Assembly: GCA_017411905.1 (NCBI GenBank)
Contig: JAFQPB010000022.1
Location: 1 to 27,277 of the forward strand
Length of the DNA: 27,277 bases
Direction of reading: 5' to 3'
DNA from: Oscillospiraceae bacterium
GTDB lineage: Bacteria > Bacillota_A > Clostridia > Oscillospirales > Oscillospiraceae
Shown: one piece after another, positions 14,515 to 22,690 of the stretch
Numbering within the stretch: the first letter of the stretch is position 1
Layout: each line of letters opens with the position of its first letter
Program-made: the position numbers and the translations under genes
Notes under the pieces: model-generated
The model's database searches: none
What the model was told of the DNA's origin: nothing
The model's input: only the letters and a program-made list of their open reading frames with translations

Positions 14515-16412
14515 TGGCACCTCCCCGTATGCGGGGTGACGGCCGTATGGCCAAAGACCCCAAAAAGACATTTATCCGCCTTATCAGCTACCTGAAATAC
14601 TACTGGTTCCGGTTGCTGCTGGTAATGGTCTGTATTTTCGCTGTTGCTCTCACCCAGTCCCAAAGCTCCACCGCCTTGGGTAAAATGGTCGATCAGTTTA
14701 TTCTGCCTATGGTGGAGAGCGGTTCCGGTGATTTTGCGCCCCTTTGGAATTTCCTAATACAGCTTGCCTGTATCTTTGTAATCGGTCTCCTTGGCAGCTT
14801 CCTGCAAAGTTATCTGATGGTAGCAGTCACCCAAGGTATTCAGAAAAAGATTCGGGATGAGATGTTCACCAAAATGCAGCGTCTTCCCATCCGCTATTTC
14901 GACAGCAACACCGCCGGTAACATTATGTCCCGCTACAGCAGCGACATTGATACCCTGCGGCAAATGATCTCCCAGTCCATTCCCCAAACCGTATCCTGCG
15001 CAGTCACCCTGATCGTCCTGCTGGTCACTATGATATTCACCTCTTGGATGCTGACGATCGTATCGATGGTTACCATCGTAGGCGTGATCTTTGTCACTAA
15101 GACCTTGGCGGGGAACGCAGGTAAATTCTTCATCGGCCAGCAGCAGTCCTTAGGTAAGCTCAACGGCTATATCGAGGAAATGGTCACCGGCCAAAAGGTG
15201 GTAAAGGTATTTAACCACGAGGAAAAATGCAAGGAAGAATTTGACGAGCTCAACAGCATCCTCTGTGAAAACGCCTACTCTGCCGGTAAGTTTACCAATA
15301 TGATGGGCCCCATCAATAACAATTTGGGCTATGTCCAGTACGCCATTTTGGCCATTGTGGGCGGCTTTATCGTGGTGCAGTCCGGCGGCACTTGGCTCAG
15401 TCTCGGCTCTCTGATGGCATTTATGGTGCTGTCGAGAAACTTTAACCAGCCCATCAACCAGATCTCTCAGCAGTTTAACGCCATCATTATGGCAATGGCA
15501 GGTGCGGAGCGGATCTTTGAACTGATGGATGAGCTGCCCGAGGAGGACGACGGCTATGTCCACTTGGTCAACGCCAAAATCGACGAAAACGGCAATATCG
15601 CAGAATGTGCCGAGCGCACCGGCCATTGGGCTTGGAAACACTACCACAAGGCCGACGGCACCACTACCTACACCGAGCTAAAGGGCGACATTGTGATGGA
15701 TATGGTGGATTTCGCTTATGTGCCGGAAAAGCAGGTGCTCTACGATGTGACCCTCTACGCCCACCCCGGTCAGAAGATCGCCTTTGTCGGTGCTACGGGA
15801 GCCGGTAAGACCACCATCACAAACCTCATTAACCGCTTCTACGACATTGCAGACGGCAAGATCCGCTATGACGGCATCAATATCAATAAGATCGCAAAGC
15901 CCGATCTGCGGCGCAGCTTGGGCGTGGTGCTGCAGGATGTAAACCTCTTTACCGGCACAGTAATGGATAACATCCGTTACGGCAAGTTAGACGCCACCGA
16001 CGAGGAGTGCATTGCCGCCGCAAAGCTGGCAAATGCCCACGATTTCATCACCCGTTTGCCCAAGGGCTACGACACCGAGCTGACCGGTAACGGTGCCAGC
16101 CTGTCTCAGGGTCAGCGGCAGCTCATTTCCATCGCACGGGCAGCCGTTGCCGATCCCCCGGTGATGATCTTAGACGAAGCCACCTCCTCCATCGACACCC
16201 GCACCGAAAAGTTAGTGCAGGACGGTATGGATAAGCTGATGCACGGCAGAACGGTATTCGTTATTGCCCACCGGCTTAGCACCATTATGAACGCCGACTG
16301 CATTATGGTTCTTGACCACGGGCGGATCATTGAGCGGGGCACCCACGACGATCTGATCGCCCAAAAAGGCACCTATTATCAGCTCTACACCGGCGCATTC
16401 GAGTTAGAATAA
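14514..16412 (+). CDS. ABC exporter half-transporter, catalytic subunit
   Basis: A 632-residue partner of the preceding gene. A basic, glycine-containing N-terminal tail (1-18) precedes the six-helix domain (about 30-330). An acidic, aromatic insert at about 339-390 separates it from the ATPase domain (about 391-625), longer than in most exporters. Walker A is GATGAGKTT (426-434), Walker B MILDE with Glu555, and the H-loop His586 are all canonical, while the signature is LSQGQ (530-534) instead of LSGGQ. That complements the partner: the good Walker motifs here face the good signature there. The start ATG 14514 overlaps the upstream TAA (TAATG); an internal ATG at residue 12 is an alternative. 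Confidence 0.93.
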   Translation: MAPPRMRGDGRMAKDPKKTFIRLISYLKYYWFRLLLVMVCIFAVALTQSQSSTALGKMVDQFILPMVESGSGDFAPLWNFLIQLACIFVIGLLGSFLQSYLMVAVTQGIQKKIRDEMFTKMQRLPIRYFDSNTAGNIMSRYSSDIDTLRQMISQSIPQTVSCAVTLIVLLVTMIFTSWMLTIVSMVTIVGVIFVTKTLAGNAGKFFIGQQQSLGKLNGYIEEMVTGQKVVKVFNHEEKCKEEFDELNSILCENAYSAGKFTNMMGPINNNLGYVQYAILAIVGGFIVVQSGGTWLSLGSLMAFMVLSRNFNQPINQISQQFNAIIMAMAGAERIFELMDELPEEDDGYVHLVNAKIDENGNIAECAERTGHWAWKHYHKADGTTTYTELKGDIVMDMVDFAYVPEKQVLYDVTLYAHPGQKIAFVGATGAGKTTITNLINRFYDIADGKIRYDGININKIAKPDLRRSLGVVLQDVNLFTGTVMDNIRYGKLDATDEECIAAAKLANAHDFITRLPKGYDTELTGNGASLSQGQRQLISIARAAVADPPVMILDEATSSIDTRTEKLVQDGMDKLMHGRTVFVIAHRLSTIMNADCIMVLDHGRIIERGTHDDLIAQKGTYYQLYTGAFELE

Positions 16413-16451
16413 CCCCCTTTTATGCACCAATAAACCCCCAATAACCCATAA

Positions 16452-16479
16452 AAAACGCACCCGGAACCGGGTGCGTTTT
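16452..16479 (+). terminator. Terminator of the ABC exporter operon
   Basis: A perfect 13-bp inverted repeat (16452-16464 with 16467-16479, centre AA) ends in GCGTTTT, 39 bases after the stop. It precedes the promoter of the LRR genes. Confidence 0.8.
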
Positions 16480-16498
16480 GCGTAGGCGGCAGGCTTTT

Positions 16499-16527
16499 TT
16501 GACTTTCTTGACATCCGGTGCTATAAT
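16499..16527 (+). promoter_or_regulatory. SigmaA promoter of the LRR lipoprotein operon
   Basis: TTGACT (16499-16504) and TATAAT (16522-16527) are separated by 17 bases, with an extended TGC just before the -10. This is one of the best promoters in the window. The start codon lies about 43 bases downstream. Confidence 0.8.
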
Positions 16528-16570
16528 AAAATTGTATTGGTATCTGCTAATAACAAAAAAGGGAATAGAG

Positions 16571-17698
16571 GTGTTTATTATCAAAAGGATCATTCTTTCC
16601 GTCCTCCTGCTGGCAGCTTTGCTTTTGACTGTACTGTGCGGTTTTGCCGGCTGTGATTTTCTGATAGATAAACTCACCGGTGCCGCTGTGGAGACCGCCC
16701 TCGAAAACCATGTGGACAGTCAGGGTGTTTTCTACGAGATATTGGAGGATTATTCCGGATTTGTCGTAAAAGACTACGACAAAAACATTGGCAAAACAAA
16801 CATTGTGATCCCTGAAACCTGCCGCGGTTTGCCTGTTGTTGCCATCGAAGCCAGAGCCTTTTATAAGGCGGAGCAGCTTGAAAGCGTTGTGATCGGCAAC
16901 AATGTGAAGGAGCTTGACTGGAGCATATTTGAAGACTGTATAAATCTGAAAAAGGTCACCCTTGGCAGCGGTCTCACCGAAATCAGCACCAACGCATTCC
17001 GTAACACCGCAATTGAAAGTATCGTTATTCCGGAGAGTGTGACAAAAATCAGCTTCTATGCATTTGCAGATTGCCCGAGACTAAAAAAAGTTACGGTACC
17101 GAAAAGCGTAACCACCATTTGTTCCCGCGCTTTTGAAAACTGCTATGCCCTTGAAGAGGTTGTCCTCAATGAGGGCTTGACCGTGATCGAAAATAACGCT
17201 TTTTGTCACACCGGTCTCAAGAAGATCACCCTTCCCGGTACGCTGACAAAATTAGAGGATGAGGCATTTTCCCACTGTACCGCTCTGGAAGAAGTACAGA
17301 TCAAATCCAAGGACTATACGCTGGGGACACATGTATTTTCCTTCTGTGACTCTCTGAAGGGCATTGATTATTCCGGTATAAACAACGAGTATTCCGGCGA
17401 AACCAACGAGCCGGTCTATCTTGGCTACTGGTGCACGGGTTTGGAATACGTGGTTTTAGGATTCAATACCCGCTATTTGGATGATACCTGTTTTGAGGGG
17501 TGCAGAAGCTTAAATAAGGTTTTCTACACCTCCACGCCCATTGCATTTTCTAATATTGAGATCAATAATAAGTACGGCGACTTGGCAGAATTTATCTACG
17601 CAGATATTTATTATTACAGCGAGACTGCGCCTACGGATACCGCATATAACTACTGGTATTACGATGAAAACGGCTTCCCTGCCATTTGGCCGCAATAA
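16571..17698 (+). CDS. BspA-type leucine-rich-repeat lipoprotein
   Basis: A 375-residue secreted protein. A lipoprotein-type signal peptide covers residues 1-27 with a probable lipobox FAGC ending at Cys28. The body, from about residue 75, is a run of about ten LRR_5 (BspA/Treponema type) repeats of roughly 23 residues with the pattern LxxIxIPxSVTxIxxxAFxxCxxL. The last quarter is less regular and Tyr-rich. GTG 16571 is chosen because AAAGGG sits 7 bases upstream and the hydrophobic signal follows at once; upstream in-frame sequence would cross the promoter. It is followed after 15 bases by a paralogous lipoprotein gene. The function is unknown; the BspA family mediates adhesion in some oral bacteria. 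Confidence 0.82.
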   Translation: MFIIKRIILSVLLLAALLLTVLCGFAGCDFLIDKLTGAAVETALENHVDSQGVFYEILEDYSGFVVKDYDKNIGKTNIVIPETCRGLPVVAIEARAFYKAEQLESVVIGNNVKELDWSIFEDCINLKKVTLGSGLTEISTNAFRNTAIESIVIPESVTKISFYAFADCPRLKKVTVPKSVTTICSRAFENCYALEEVVLNEGLTVIENNAFCHTGLKKITLPGTLTKLEDEAFSHCTALEEVQIKSKDYTLGTHVFSFCDSLKGIDYSGINNEYSGETNEPVYLGYWCTGLEYVVLGFNTRYLDDTCFEGCRSLNKVFYTSTPIAFSNIEINNKYGDLAEFIYADIYYYSETAPTDTAYNYWYYDENGFPAIWPQ

Positions 17699-17713
17699 GA
17701 AAGGGAGGAAATT

Positions 17714-19129
17714 ATGAAAAAAGTATTGATTTTCTTACTGCTCCTCGCCTGTATCTGCACATTTGCCGCCTGCGACAGCGGAGACCGCTCTGACGGTGTC
17801 TTTATCTATTCGCTCTGTGAAAACAGCTACTATGTTGTGACGGGCATAAACACAAATGTGACAAGCCGTGAGCTATCCATCCCCGAAAGTTTTCAGGAAA
17901 AACCTGTGAAAGGCATCTCCAGTGCATTTAGGGATGTGCGGCATCAGGTGCAGGTAGAAAAGATCACCCTCCCGGACAGCATTGTGTTTATCGAGGAGCT
18001 TGCATTTGAACACTTTGCTTCCCTAAAAACGGTTGTGTTTTCCCAAAACCTGAAAACGATCGGTGCATCGGCATTTTCGGACTGCACAAGTCTGGAAACC
18101 ATCTCTCTTCCGGAGCAGATGGACAGCATTGGTAACCGCGCATTTGCCGGTTGCACAAGCCTAAAAAACATATCCATGCCAATGCGGATGAATAGCCTTG
18201 GCGAAAATGTATTTATGAACTGCACAAGCCTCAGCTCCCTGACAATCCCCGAGGGCATTGAGGAAGTGTCCGAAGATCTATGCAGCGGTTCCTCCGTCAC
18301 CAGCATCACCCTGCCGGACAGTCTTTCGAGAATTGGATCCCAGTTTTCTTCTGCCCTCTGCGGATTTGCCGACTGTGCAAATCTGCAGGAGATCCGTGTG
18401 GGTGCAGGAAATCCGTATTTTAGCTGTGTAGACGGCGTGCTGTATTCCGAAGACGGAAAAACACTTGTGCAATATCCTCCCCGCCTGCCGGGCGAACAAT
18501 TTGTCGTACCCGAAACCGTAAAGAGCATTGGCGATAATGCCTTCCAAGGTAACCTTACGCTTGCGAGCATTGCCCTTCCGGCAGGCTTGGAAGCCATCGG
18601 AGAAGCGGCCTTTCAGGGCTGCACGCGTCTTGCTGCTATAGAGATTCCCCACGGCATTTCCTACATTGAAGGCAGCACCTTTTCCTACTGCACAGCTTTA
18701 ACGGAGGTTACCCTCCCCGACAGTGTAAAAAAGTTCTGCGGTTCGGCGTTTGCCTACTGCACCGCACTGGAAAGCATTGCCCTTCCGGAGAGTATTATCA
18801 GTATAGAAGACAGTGTATTTTTAGGCTGCACCGCCCTGAAGGAGATCAACATTCCCTCCCGGGTGACCAGAATTGCCTGCTTCTCAGGCTGCACATCCCT
18901 TGAAAAAATCGTTCTCCCCGATGCAGTTACGCGAATTGCCTATGATGCTTTTTACGGCTGTACTTCCCTGAAGGAAATCAACATTCCCGAAAAAGTCAAA
19001 TACATTGATCGGGAAGCCTTCTATGGCTGCACCGCCCTTACAGACATTTATATCCACAATGGTATAGATGTCGATACATCCGCATTTGAAAACTGCCCGA
19101 ATCTTACCGTTCACTACATATACTCCTAA
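17714..19129 (+). CDS. BspA-type leucine-rich-repeat lipoprotein (second copy)
   Basis: A 471-residue paralogue of the preceding gene. The signal peptide MKKVLIFLLLLACICTFAAC ends in a lipobox at Cys20. The rest is almost entirely LRR_5 repeats (about 14-15), each built on LxxIxLPxxxxxIxxxAFxGCTxL; CTSL/CTAL turns recur throughout. One block near residues 220-250 interrupts the repeats with a YFSCVDGVLYSEDGKTLVQYPP segment type, common in this family as an inserted beta-hairpin. ATG 17714 follows GGGAGG by 6 bases. Co-transcribed with the first copy. Likely surface-displayed on the membrane outer face; ligand unknown. Confidence 0.86.
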   Translation: MKKVLIFLLLLACICTFAACDSGDRSDGVFIYSLCENSYYVVTGINTNVTSRELSIPESFQEKPVKGISSAFRDVRHQVQVEKITLPDSIVFIEELAFEHFASLKTVVFSQNLKTIGASAFSDCTSLETISLPEQMDSIGNRAFAGCTSLKNISMPMRMNSLGENVFMNCTSLSSLTIPEGIEEVSEDLCSGSSVTSITLPDSLSRIGSQFSSALCGFADCANLQEIRVGAGNPYFSCVDGVLYSEDGKTLVQYPPRLPGEQFVVPETVKSIGDNAFQGNLTLASIALPAGLEAIGEAAFQGCTRLAAIEIPHGISYIEGSTFSYCTALTEVTLPDSVKKFCGSAFAYCTALESIALPESIISIEDSVFLGCTALKEINIPSRVTRIACFSGCTSLEKIVLPDAVTRIAYDAFYGCTSLKEINIPEKVKYIDREAFYGCTALTDIYIHNGIDVDTSAFENCPNLTVHYIYS

Positions 19130-19136
19130 CAAAAGA

Positions 19137-19475
19137 GTCTGTTGCAAAACACGAAAAATGCTCGATAGAATCTGTAGGGGCGACTATCAAAATAAACAAT
19201 GTATGATTGCCAGCGGCAATCATACCGCAATTAAATTGCTCCCACCGCAGAATACAACCACGCCAAAACGGCGGGAGCAAGCCCCCGCCCTACAGAGCAC
19301 TATCGCGAGAGGGTGTAGGGGAGGCTAATAGCCTCCCGCGGGCGGATGATATCCGCCCCTACGCGCCTTCCCCTCAAAGGGGAAGGTTTAACGGGTTGAT
19401 GTGGTCATCGACCCCTACATCCGCAGGATGTAGGGGTCGCATAATTTTAGGGTCTGTTGTGACAACAGACCCTTT
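19137..19475. repeat. Hairpin-rich intergenic repeat region (possible MITE/REP-like element)
   Basis: No gene is seen here. At least five inverted repeats are packed together: 19201-19211/19215-19225, 19319-19327/19329-19337, 19340-19347/19351-19358, 19366-19373/19379-19386 and a perfect 14-bp pair 19409-19422/19426-19439. The word TGTAGGGG recurs at 19173, 19314 and 19429, and its complement (CCCTACA or CCCCTAC) at 19288, 19357 and 19412. GTCTGTTG at 19137-19144 and CAACAGAC at 19463-19470 form possible terminal inverted repeats. Similar TAGGGG-rich palindromic blocks are frequent between genes in gut Clostridia, from general knowledge. Confidence 0.6.
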
Positions 19476-19487
19476 GCGTTTTATTAG
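19450..19487 (+). terminator. Terminator hairpin after the LRR operon
   Basis: GGGTCTGTTGT (19450-19460) and ACAACAGACCC (19462-19472) form an 11-bp stem followed by TTTGCGTTTTATT. It also lies just past the stop of the minus-strand beta-helix gene and may act for both. Confidence 0.7.
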
Positions 19488-21205
19488 GGTCTTGGCGGTC
19501 TGCCGCCACCGCCGCCGGGACCGCCGCCACTGCTGCCCATAATCAGCGAGGACATCGTAAAGGTTCCCAAGGTCGTACCGCCGGAGACTGTGCCGGAGGA
19601 GGCAAAGCCGTTTTCATCTGCATTTGAAACCGTACCGCCAACAATGACGGTGTAAGTCTCCCCTTGCTGAAGCCCCGGCGCGGTAATTGCCGCAGAGGCA
19701 TAGGTCTTTTCTGCAGTAAAGGCAATTACCACATTACCTTGGGCATCACAGACTGCAAAGGACGTACCGCCCTGTTGGGTACTGAAAGAAAATAGCGCCG
19801 CGCCCTGGTTCTCTGCCGCAGAGAAGCCCTGTGCCATTCCGTTACTGCCCAGCGCGATCAGGTAACCGCCGGTAACGGTGGCTGTGCCGTCACAGTCAAA
19901 AGCACCGTTCATACCGCTGGTGGGGCCGCTTACCAGCACGGTGCCGCCGCTGAGGGTGATGGGGCCGTTGGCGTCGATGCCATCACCGCTGGCATTGATC
20001 ACAAGATAACCGCCGCCAATGGATATTTCACCGGTAGAGGAGGAGAAAAAGCCCTGACCGGGACGGCCACCCATAGAGGAGCCGTCATTGCCGCCTGCGG
20101 CGTTCAGTCCGTCATCGGAGGCTGTAATATCCATCTTTCCGCCGGAAATCAGCAGCTTGCTGGCCTCCATACCCTCGTAGCTTTTAGTAATGGTAATGTC
20201 ACCGCCGGAGACGGCAAGGTCGGTATCTGCGTGAATGCCGTCATCGCCGCTGGTCAGGCTTAGCGTCCCATCACTAATGACAATAGTATTGTTAGAATGG
20301 ACGCAATCGTCCTGAGACTGGATATGATAGCTGCCGCCGGCAATCAAAATATCCGAACCGGCCTTCATTCCCTTGCCGGAAGTAGTGGTGATATTTACGA
20401 TAGGTGCGTCACACTTTAGTGCTGTGTGTGCCTGAATGCCGTCGGTATCGGAGGTAACGGTGACCATTCCATCCTTAATATACACATAGCCCCGGGACGC
20501 ATCTTCTTCGTTATCAGAGCGAATACCGTCAGTACCAGCGGTCAAATTCAGCACACAGGAGGTGATCTTCACGCAATCCTTGCCGGAAAGTGCCACGTTG
20601 GGTGCTTCCACCAATATATTGCCACCAGTAATCACCAAATCGTCCTTGCTGACAATACCGTGCTTATAACCTGCCTGCACCGTCAGTGTGCCTGTGCCGT
20701 TGATTGCCAAATCCCCACGGCTGAAAATCGCACCGTCTACATTATCCGCCGTATAACCGGAAGCATAGGTCTTACCGTCTTGCAGTATATTTTCGCCTAC
20801 CAGCGTTAAAAACACCTTATCTGCCGCCTTAACATAGATGGCCGGGCCATCCGCAGCGGTAATATTGGCGTTGTCTAAAATCAACTGCACCTTGTTGTCT
20901 CCTGCATCGATGACCACTGTGCCGCTATAATTGCCGGAAATACGGTAAGTGCCCGCCCGGGTGATCTGGGTTCCCGCCTTTAGCTGTTCGCCGCCGGTGG
21001 CCTCTGCGGACAGCTCCCGCTCTGTAAAGGAAAAATCCATCTCGGAAACATCCGAGGTGCCCGGTTCCTCCACTTCGCCTGTATTCCCTGTATTGCCGTT
21101 ATTCCCCGTGCCGCCGTTTAACGTGATGTCCCCCGTTCCGCTTTCTCCACAACCGGATAACACAAGGGCAATCAGCAGAAGATATGCCACAATGCGTTTT
21201 TTCAC
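19484..21205 (-). CDS. Cthe_2159/DUF4353-like carbohydrate-binding beta-helix lipoprotein
   Basis: A 573-residue secreted lipoprotein. The signal peptide ends in LSGC with Cys19, then a Gly/Asn/Thr-rich linker (20-50). From about residue 75 to 450 the protein is repetitive, with motifs such as ISGGxxxIxxxxDGIxA and TSGDDGIHADTDLAVSGGDI, the right-handed parallel beta-helix style of Cthe_2159, a polysaccharide-binding protein with calcium sites (family knowledge). The C-terminus is a Gly-rich tail (GGGPGGGGGRPP). GTG 21205 overlaps the upstream TGA as GTGA and follows AGGGAG by 9 bases. It is the third gene of an operon with VTC-domain and DUF4956 proteins, a recurrent Bacillota association. 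Its physiological ligand is unknown. Confidence 0.83.
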   Translation of the reverse strand: MKKRIVAYLLLIALVLSGCGESGTGDITLNGGTGNNGNTGNTGEVEEPGTSDVSEMDFSFTERELSAEATGGEQLKAGTQITRAGTYRISGNYSGTVVIDAGDNKVQLILDNANITAADGPAIYVKAADKVFLTLVGENILQDGKTYASGYTADNVDGAIFSRGDLAINGTGTLTVQAGYKHGIVSKDDLVITGGNILVEAPNVALSGKDCVKITSCVLNLTAGTDGIRSDNEEDASRGYVYIKDGMVTVTSDTDGIQAHTALKCDAPIVNITTTSGKGMKAGSDILIAGGSYHIQSQDDCVHSNNTIVISDGTLSLTSGDDGIHADTDLAVSGGDITITKSYEGMEASKLLISGGKMDITASDDGLNAAGGNDGSSMGGRPGQGFFSSSTGEISIGGGYLVINASGDGIDANGPITLSGGTVLVSGPTSGMNGAFDCDGTATVTGGYLIALGSNGMAQGFSAAENQGAALFSFSTQQGGTSFAVCDAQGNVVIAFTAEKTYASAAITAPGLQQGETYTVIVGGTVSNADENGFASSGTVSGGTTLGTFTMSSLIMGSSGGGPGGGGGRPPRP

Positions 21206-21849
21206 AGTGCTTCGCTCCCTTCTTCTGCTTCCCCCACCGCAATTTCCAAATTGCCGTTACGGGTACGCAGCTTGTCCACAAATTCCTGAATTTTGCTGTT
21301 ATCCTTCAATTCCAGCCGATATTGCAGCTTATAAAGGCTGCCCATATTTGTGGTCTTTGTATGCACCAAATGGCAGCTTTTTGTATACTCCGCAAAAATA
21401 TCTGCAAAGGCATCCGCCACCTGTAATGTCTCCGGCACGGTGATGCGCAGCTCCAATTCCCGTTTTACAGGCGCAAAGGCCAGCAAAACCATTACTGCGC
21501 AAACCGCTAAGGTAAAGACCGCGGCCACGCCAAGCTGTCCTGCCGCGCAGGCAAGACCTGCTGTCATAGACATAAAGATCACCACAATATCCCGCGCCTT
21601 TCCCGGCACAGACCGGAAGCGCACTAACGAAAAAGCACCCATCACTGCCACACCGGTGCCAATATTTCCGTTGACCATCAAGATAACTGTGCAAACGATC
21701 ATCGGCAGCAGCACAAGGGCTGCCAAAAAGCCGGCAGATACCCGCTGGCGAACGGCAGAGGCTGCGGCGATCACACAGCCGCATAAGAAGGCCGTCAAAA
21801 GACATAAAAAGTAATTGGTTGATACAAGGCTGTTAAAAATTTCAGGCAT
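21202..21849 (-). CDS. DUF4956 integral membrane protein
   Basis: A 215-residue protein of unknown function. Four hydrophobic segments lie at about residues 12-33, 40-60, 65-82 and 90-125, and include the conserved loop FSLVRFRSVPG just after the third, a DUF4956 hallmark. The C-terminal 80 or so residues are cytoplasmic and resemble a small alpha/beta domain (ELRITVPETLQ and later a KLRTRNGNLEIAVG segment). I start at ATG 21849 (MPEIFNS), 9 bases after AAGGAG; this overlaps the VTC gene end by 8 bases. A longer frame to 21867 has no better site. Its coupling to a VTC-domain gene suggests a joint membrane function, perhaps in polyphosphate or another anionic polymer (inference). Confidence 0.82.
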   Translation of the reverse strand: MPEIFNSLVSTNYFLCLLTAFLCGCVIAAASAVRQRVSAGFLAALVLLPMIVCTVILMVNGNIGTGVAVMGAFSLVRFRSVPGKARDIVVIFMSMTAGLACAAGQLGVAAVFTLAVCAVMVLLAFAPVKRELELRITVPETLQVADAFADIFAEYTKSCHLVHTKTTNMGSLYKLQYRLELKDNSKIQEFVDKLRTRNGNLEIAVGEAEEGSEAL

Positions 21850-22555
21850 TGTGATACACTCCTTCAAAATGAATCATTTTTTGATAGGCTGTGCCATATT
21901 TGGAGAAACGTCCCGGAAACAGGCAGAGAGCATCCAGCGCATCTGCCAGCCAAAGGGGCATTGCACCGGCCGTCTTGATCTCCATCAAGACCTTATCCCC
22001 GGGCAGCAGAGACGTTCCCTCGCTTCCCTGCTCTAAGAAAAGGCCGGTGTACCGCCCCCGGATATTTGTGTCAAAGGTGATACGCAAACCGAGATCCTCT
22101 ACGCCAAAATAAGCCTCACGCTCGCAGGCGATAAACATAGCCGGCTGGGGATGGCCGTAAAAGCGCATCGCATAGTCCAGCTCCTCCATAATCTGCCCGG
22201 TGCAGGGTTTTTCTCCACCGCTTAGATAGGCCATTACCACCTGCAAGGGAAGCTGTACCCTGCGCTTGCTGACAACACCCTTATACTTTTTCTTGATCTC
22301 TAAAAATACAGGCGTTTCTGCGGTCGGTGTTCCGTAGCTGCGAAGCCGCAGCTTTTCTTTATAGGCACCGGCATCTATGCTTCCCCGGATCAGCCGCCAA
22401 GAGGGCGTGTCCAAATACAGGCTGCATACGGTGCTTTTTCCGTGGCTGTCCGGAATCAGCCGGTTTCCGATGCAGGAAAGCAATGCCGCCTGTTGCTCGG
22501 CAGTGATCAGGTATTTCTTTTCCACACGCCGAAAGGAAAAAACCGTATTTTCCAT
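21842..22555 (-). CDS. VTC-domain (polyphosphate polymerase-like) protein
   Basis: A 237-residue cytosolic protein of the CYTH/VTC tunnel-fold superfamily, whose yeast member Vtc4 polymerises polyphosphate from ATP. Basic and acidic residues that line the tunnel are present: R10 and EKKY (12-15), KLRLR (68-72), EIKKKYKG (86-93), KRR (97-99), R158 with D162, and MEIKT (191-195). The YLDT at 47-50 is also typical. There are no membrane helices or SPX domain. ATG 22555 follows AAGGAG by 9 bases. It is first in the operon with DUF4956 and the beta-helix lipoprotein. Enzymatic activity of bacterial members in this context is, to my knowledge, not settled. Confidence 0.85.
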   Translation of the reverse strand: MENTVFSFRRVEKKYLITAEQQAALLSCIGNRLIPDSHGKSTVCSLYLDTPSWRLIRGSIDAGAYKEKLRLRSYGTPTAETPVFLEIKKKYKGVVSKRRVQLPLQVVMAYLSGGEKPCTGQIMEELDYAMRFYGHPQPAMFIACEREAYFGVEDLGLRITFDTNIRGRYTGLFLEQGSEGTSLLPGDKVLMEIKTAGAMPLWLADALDALCLFPGRFSKYGTAYQKMIHFEGVYHNA

Positions 22556-22578
22556 AAAGACCCACTCCTTCTTCTCGG

Positions 22579-22584
22579 ATTATA
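22579..22584 (-). promoter_or_regulatory. Candidate -10 box of the VTC operon
   Basis: TATAAT on the minus strand lies 23 bases before the VTC ATG and just downstream of the duplicated rpsR terminator. No clear -35 is seen at 16-18 bases, so this is tentative. Confidence 0.35.
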
Positions 22585-22610
22585 TCCCAACAAGCTTAAA
22601 CTTTGCTGAA

Positions 22611-22640
22611 AAACCGCTCTCGGATTTCCGAGAGCGGTTT
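22611..22640 (-). terminator. Duplicated rpsR-type terminator (left copy)
   Basis: A perfect 13-bp stem (22611-22623 with 22628-22640) with an ATTT loop, followed on the minus strand by TTTTT. It is probably the original terminator of the rpsF-ssb-rpsR operon, or an imported version of it. Confidence 0.8.
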
Positions 22641-22648
22641 ATCTTCCA

Positions 22649-22690
22649 TTAGTCAGCAACGTAGGGCAGCAGAGCGATCTGACGGGCACG
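22649..22690 (-). pseudogene. rpsR: 3' remnant of rpsR (last 13 codons and stop)
   Basis: In the rpsR frame the minus strand reads [13 protein letters not shown] and stop, identical in protein to the end of the intact rpsR at 25377-25613. The repeat ends exactly at a codon boundary. The first codon is CGT here and CGC in the intact gene, a silent change. Sequence upstream of 22690 is unrelated to rpsR, so this is a fragment left by an insertion event. Confidence 0.9.

Larger units (their letters stand above)
22608..22690. repeat. Left copy of an 83-bp direct repeat flanking the R-M island
   Basis: It matches 25336-25418 at 78 of 83 positions. The differences are at 22618, 22623, 22625, 22626 and 22688, leaving 61 consecutive identical bases (22627-22687 with 25355-25415). 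The repeat contains the 3' end of rpsR plus its terminator, and marks the left border of the inserted DNA. Confidence 0.93.

Noticed and set aside
14122..15647. Minus-strand frames within the ABC exporter genes
   Set aside because: They overlap conserved ATPase motifs of the sense strand and have no independent support.
16508..16527. TTGACA at 16508-16513 as -35 for the LRR operon
   Set aside because: The spacing to TATAAT would be 8 bases; TTGACT at 16499 has the correct 17-base spacing.
19137..19475. CRISPR array
   Set aside because: The repeats are individual palindromes of differing sequence without uniform spacing or spacers, and no cas gene is near.
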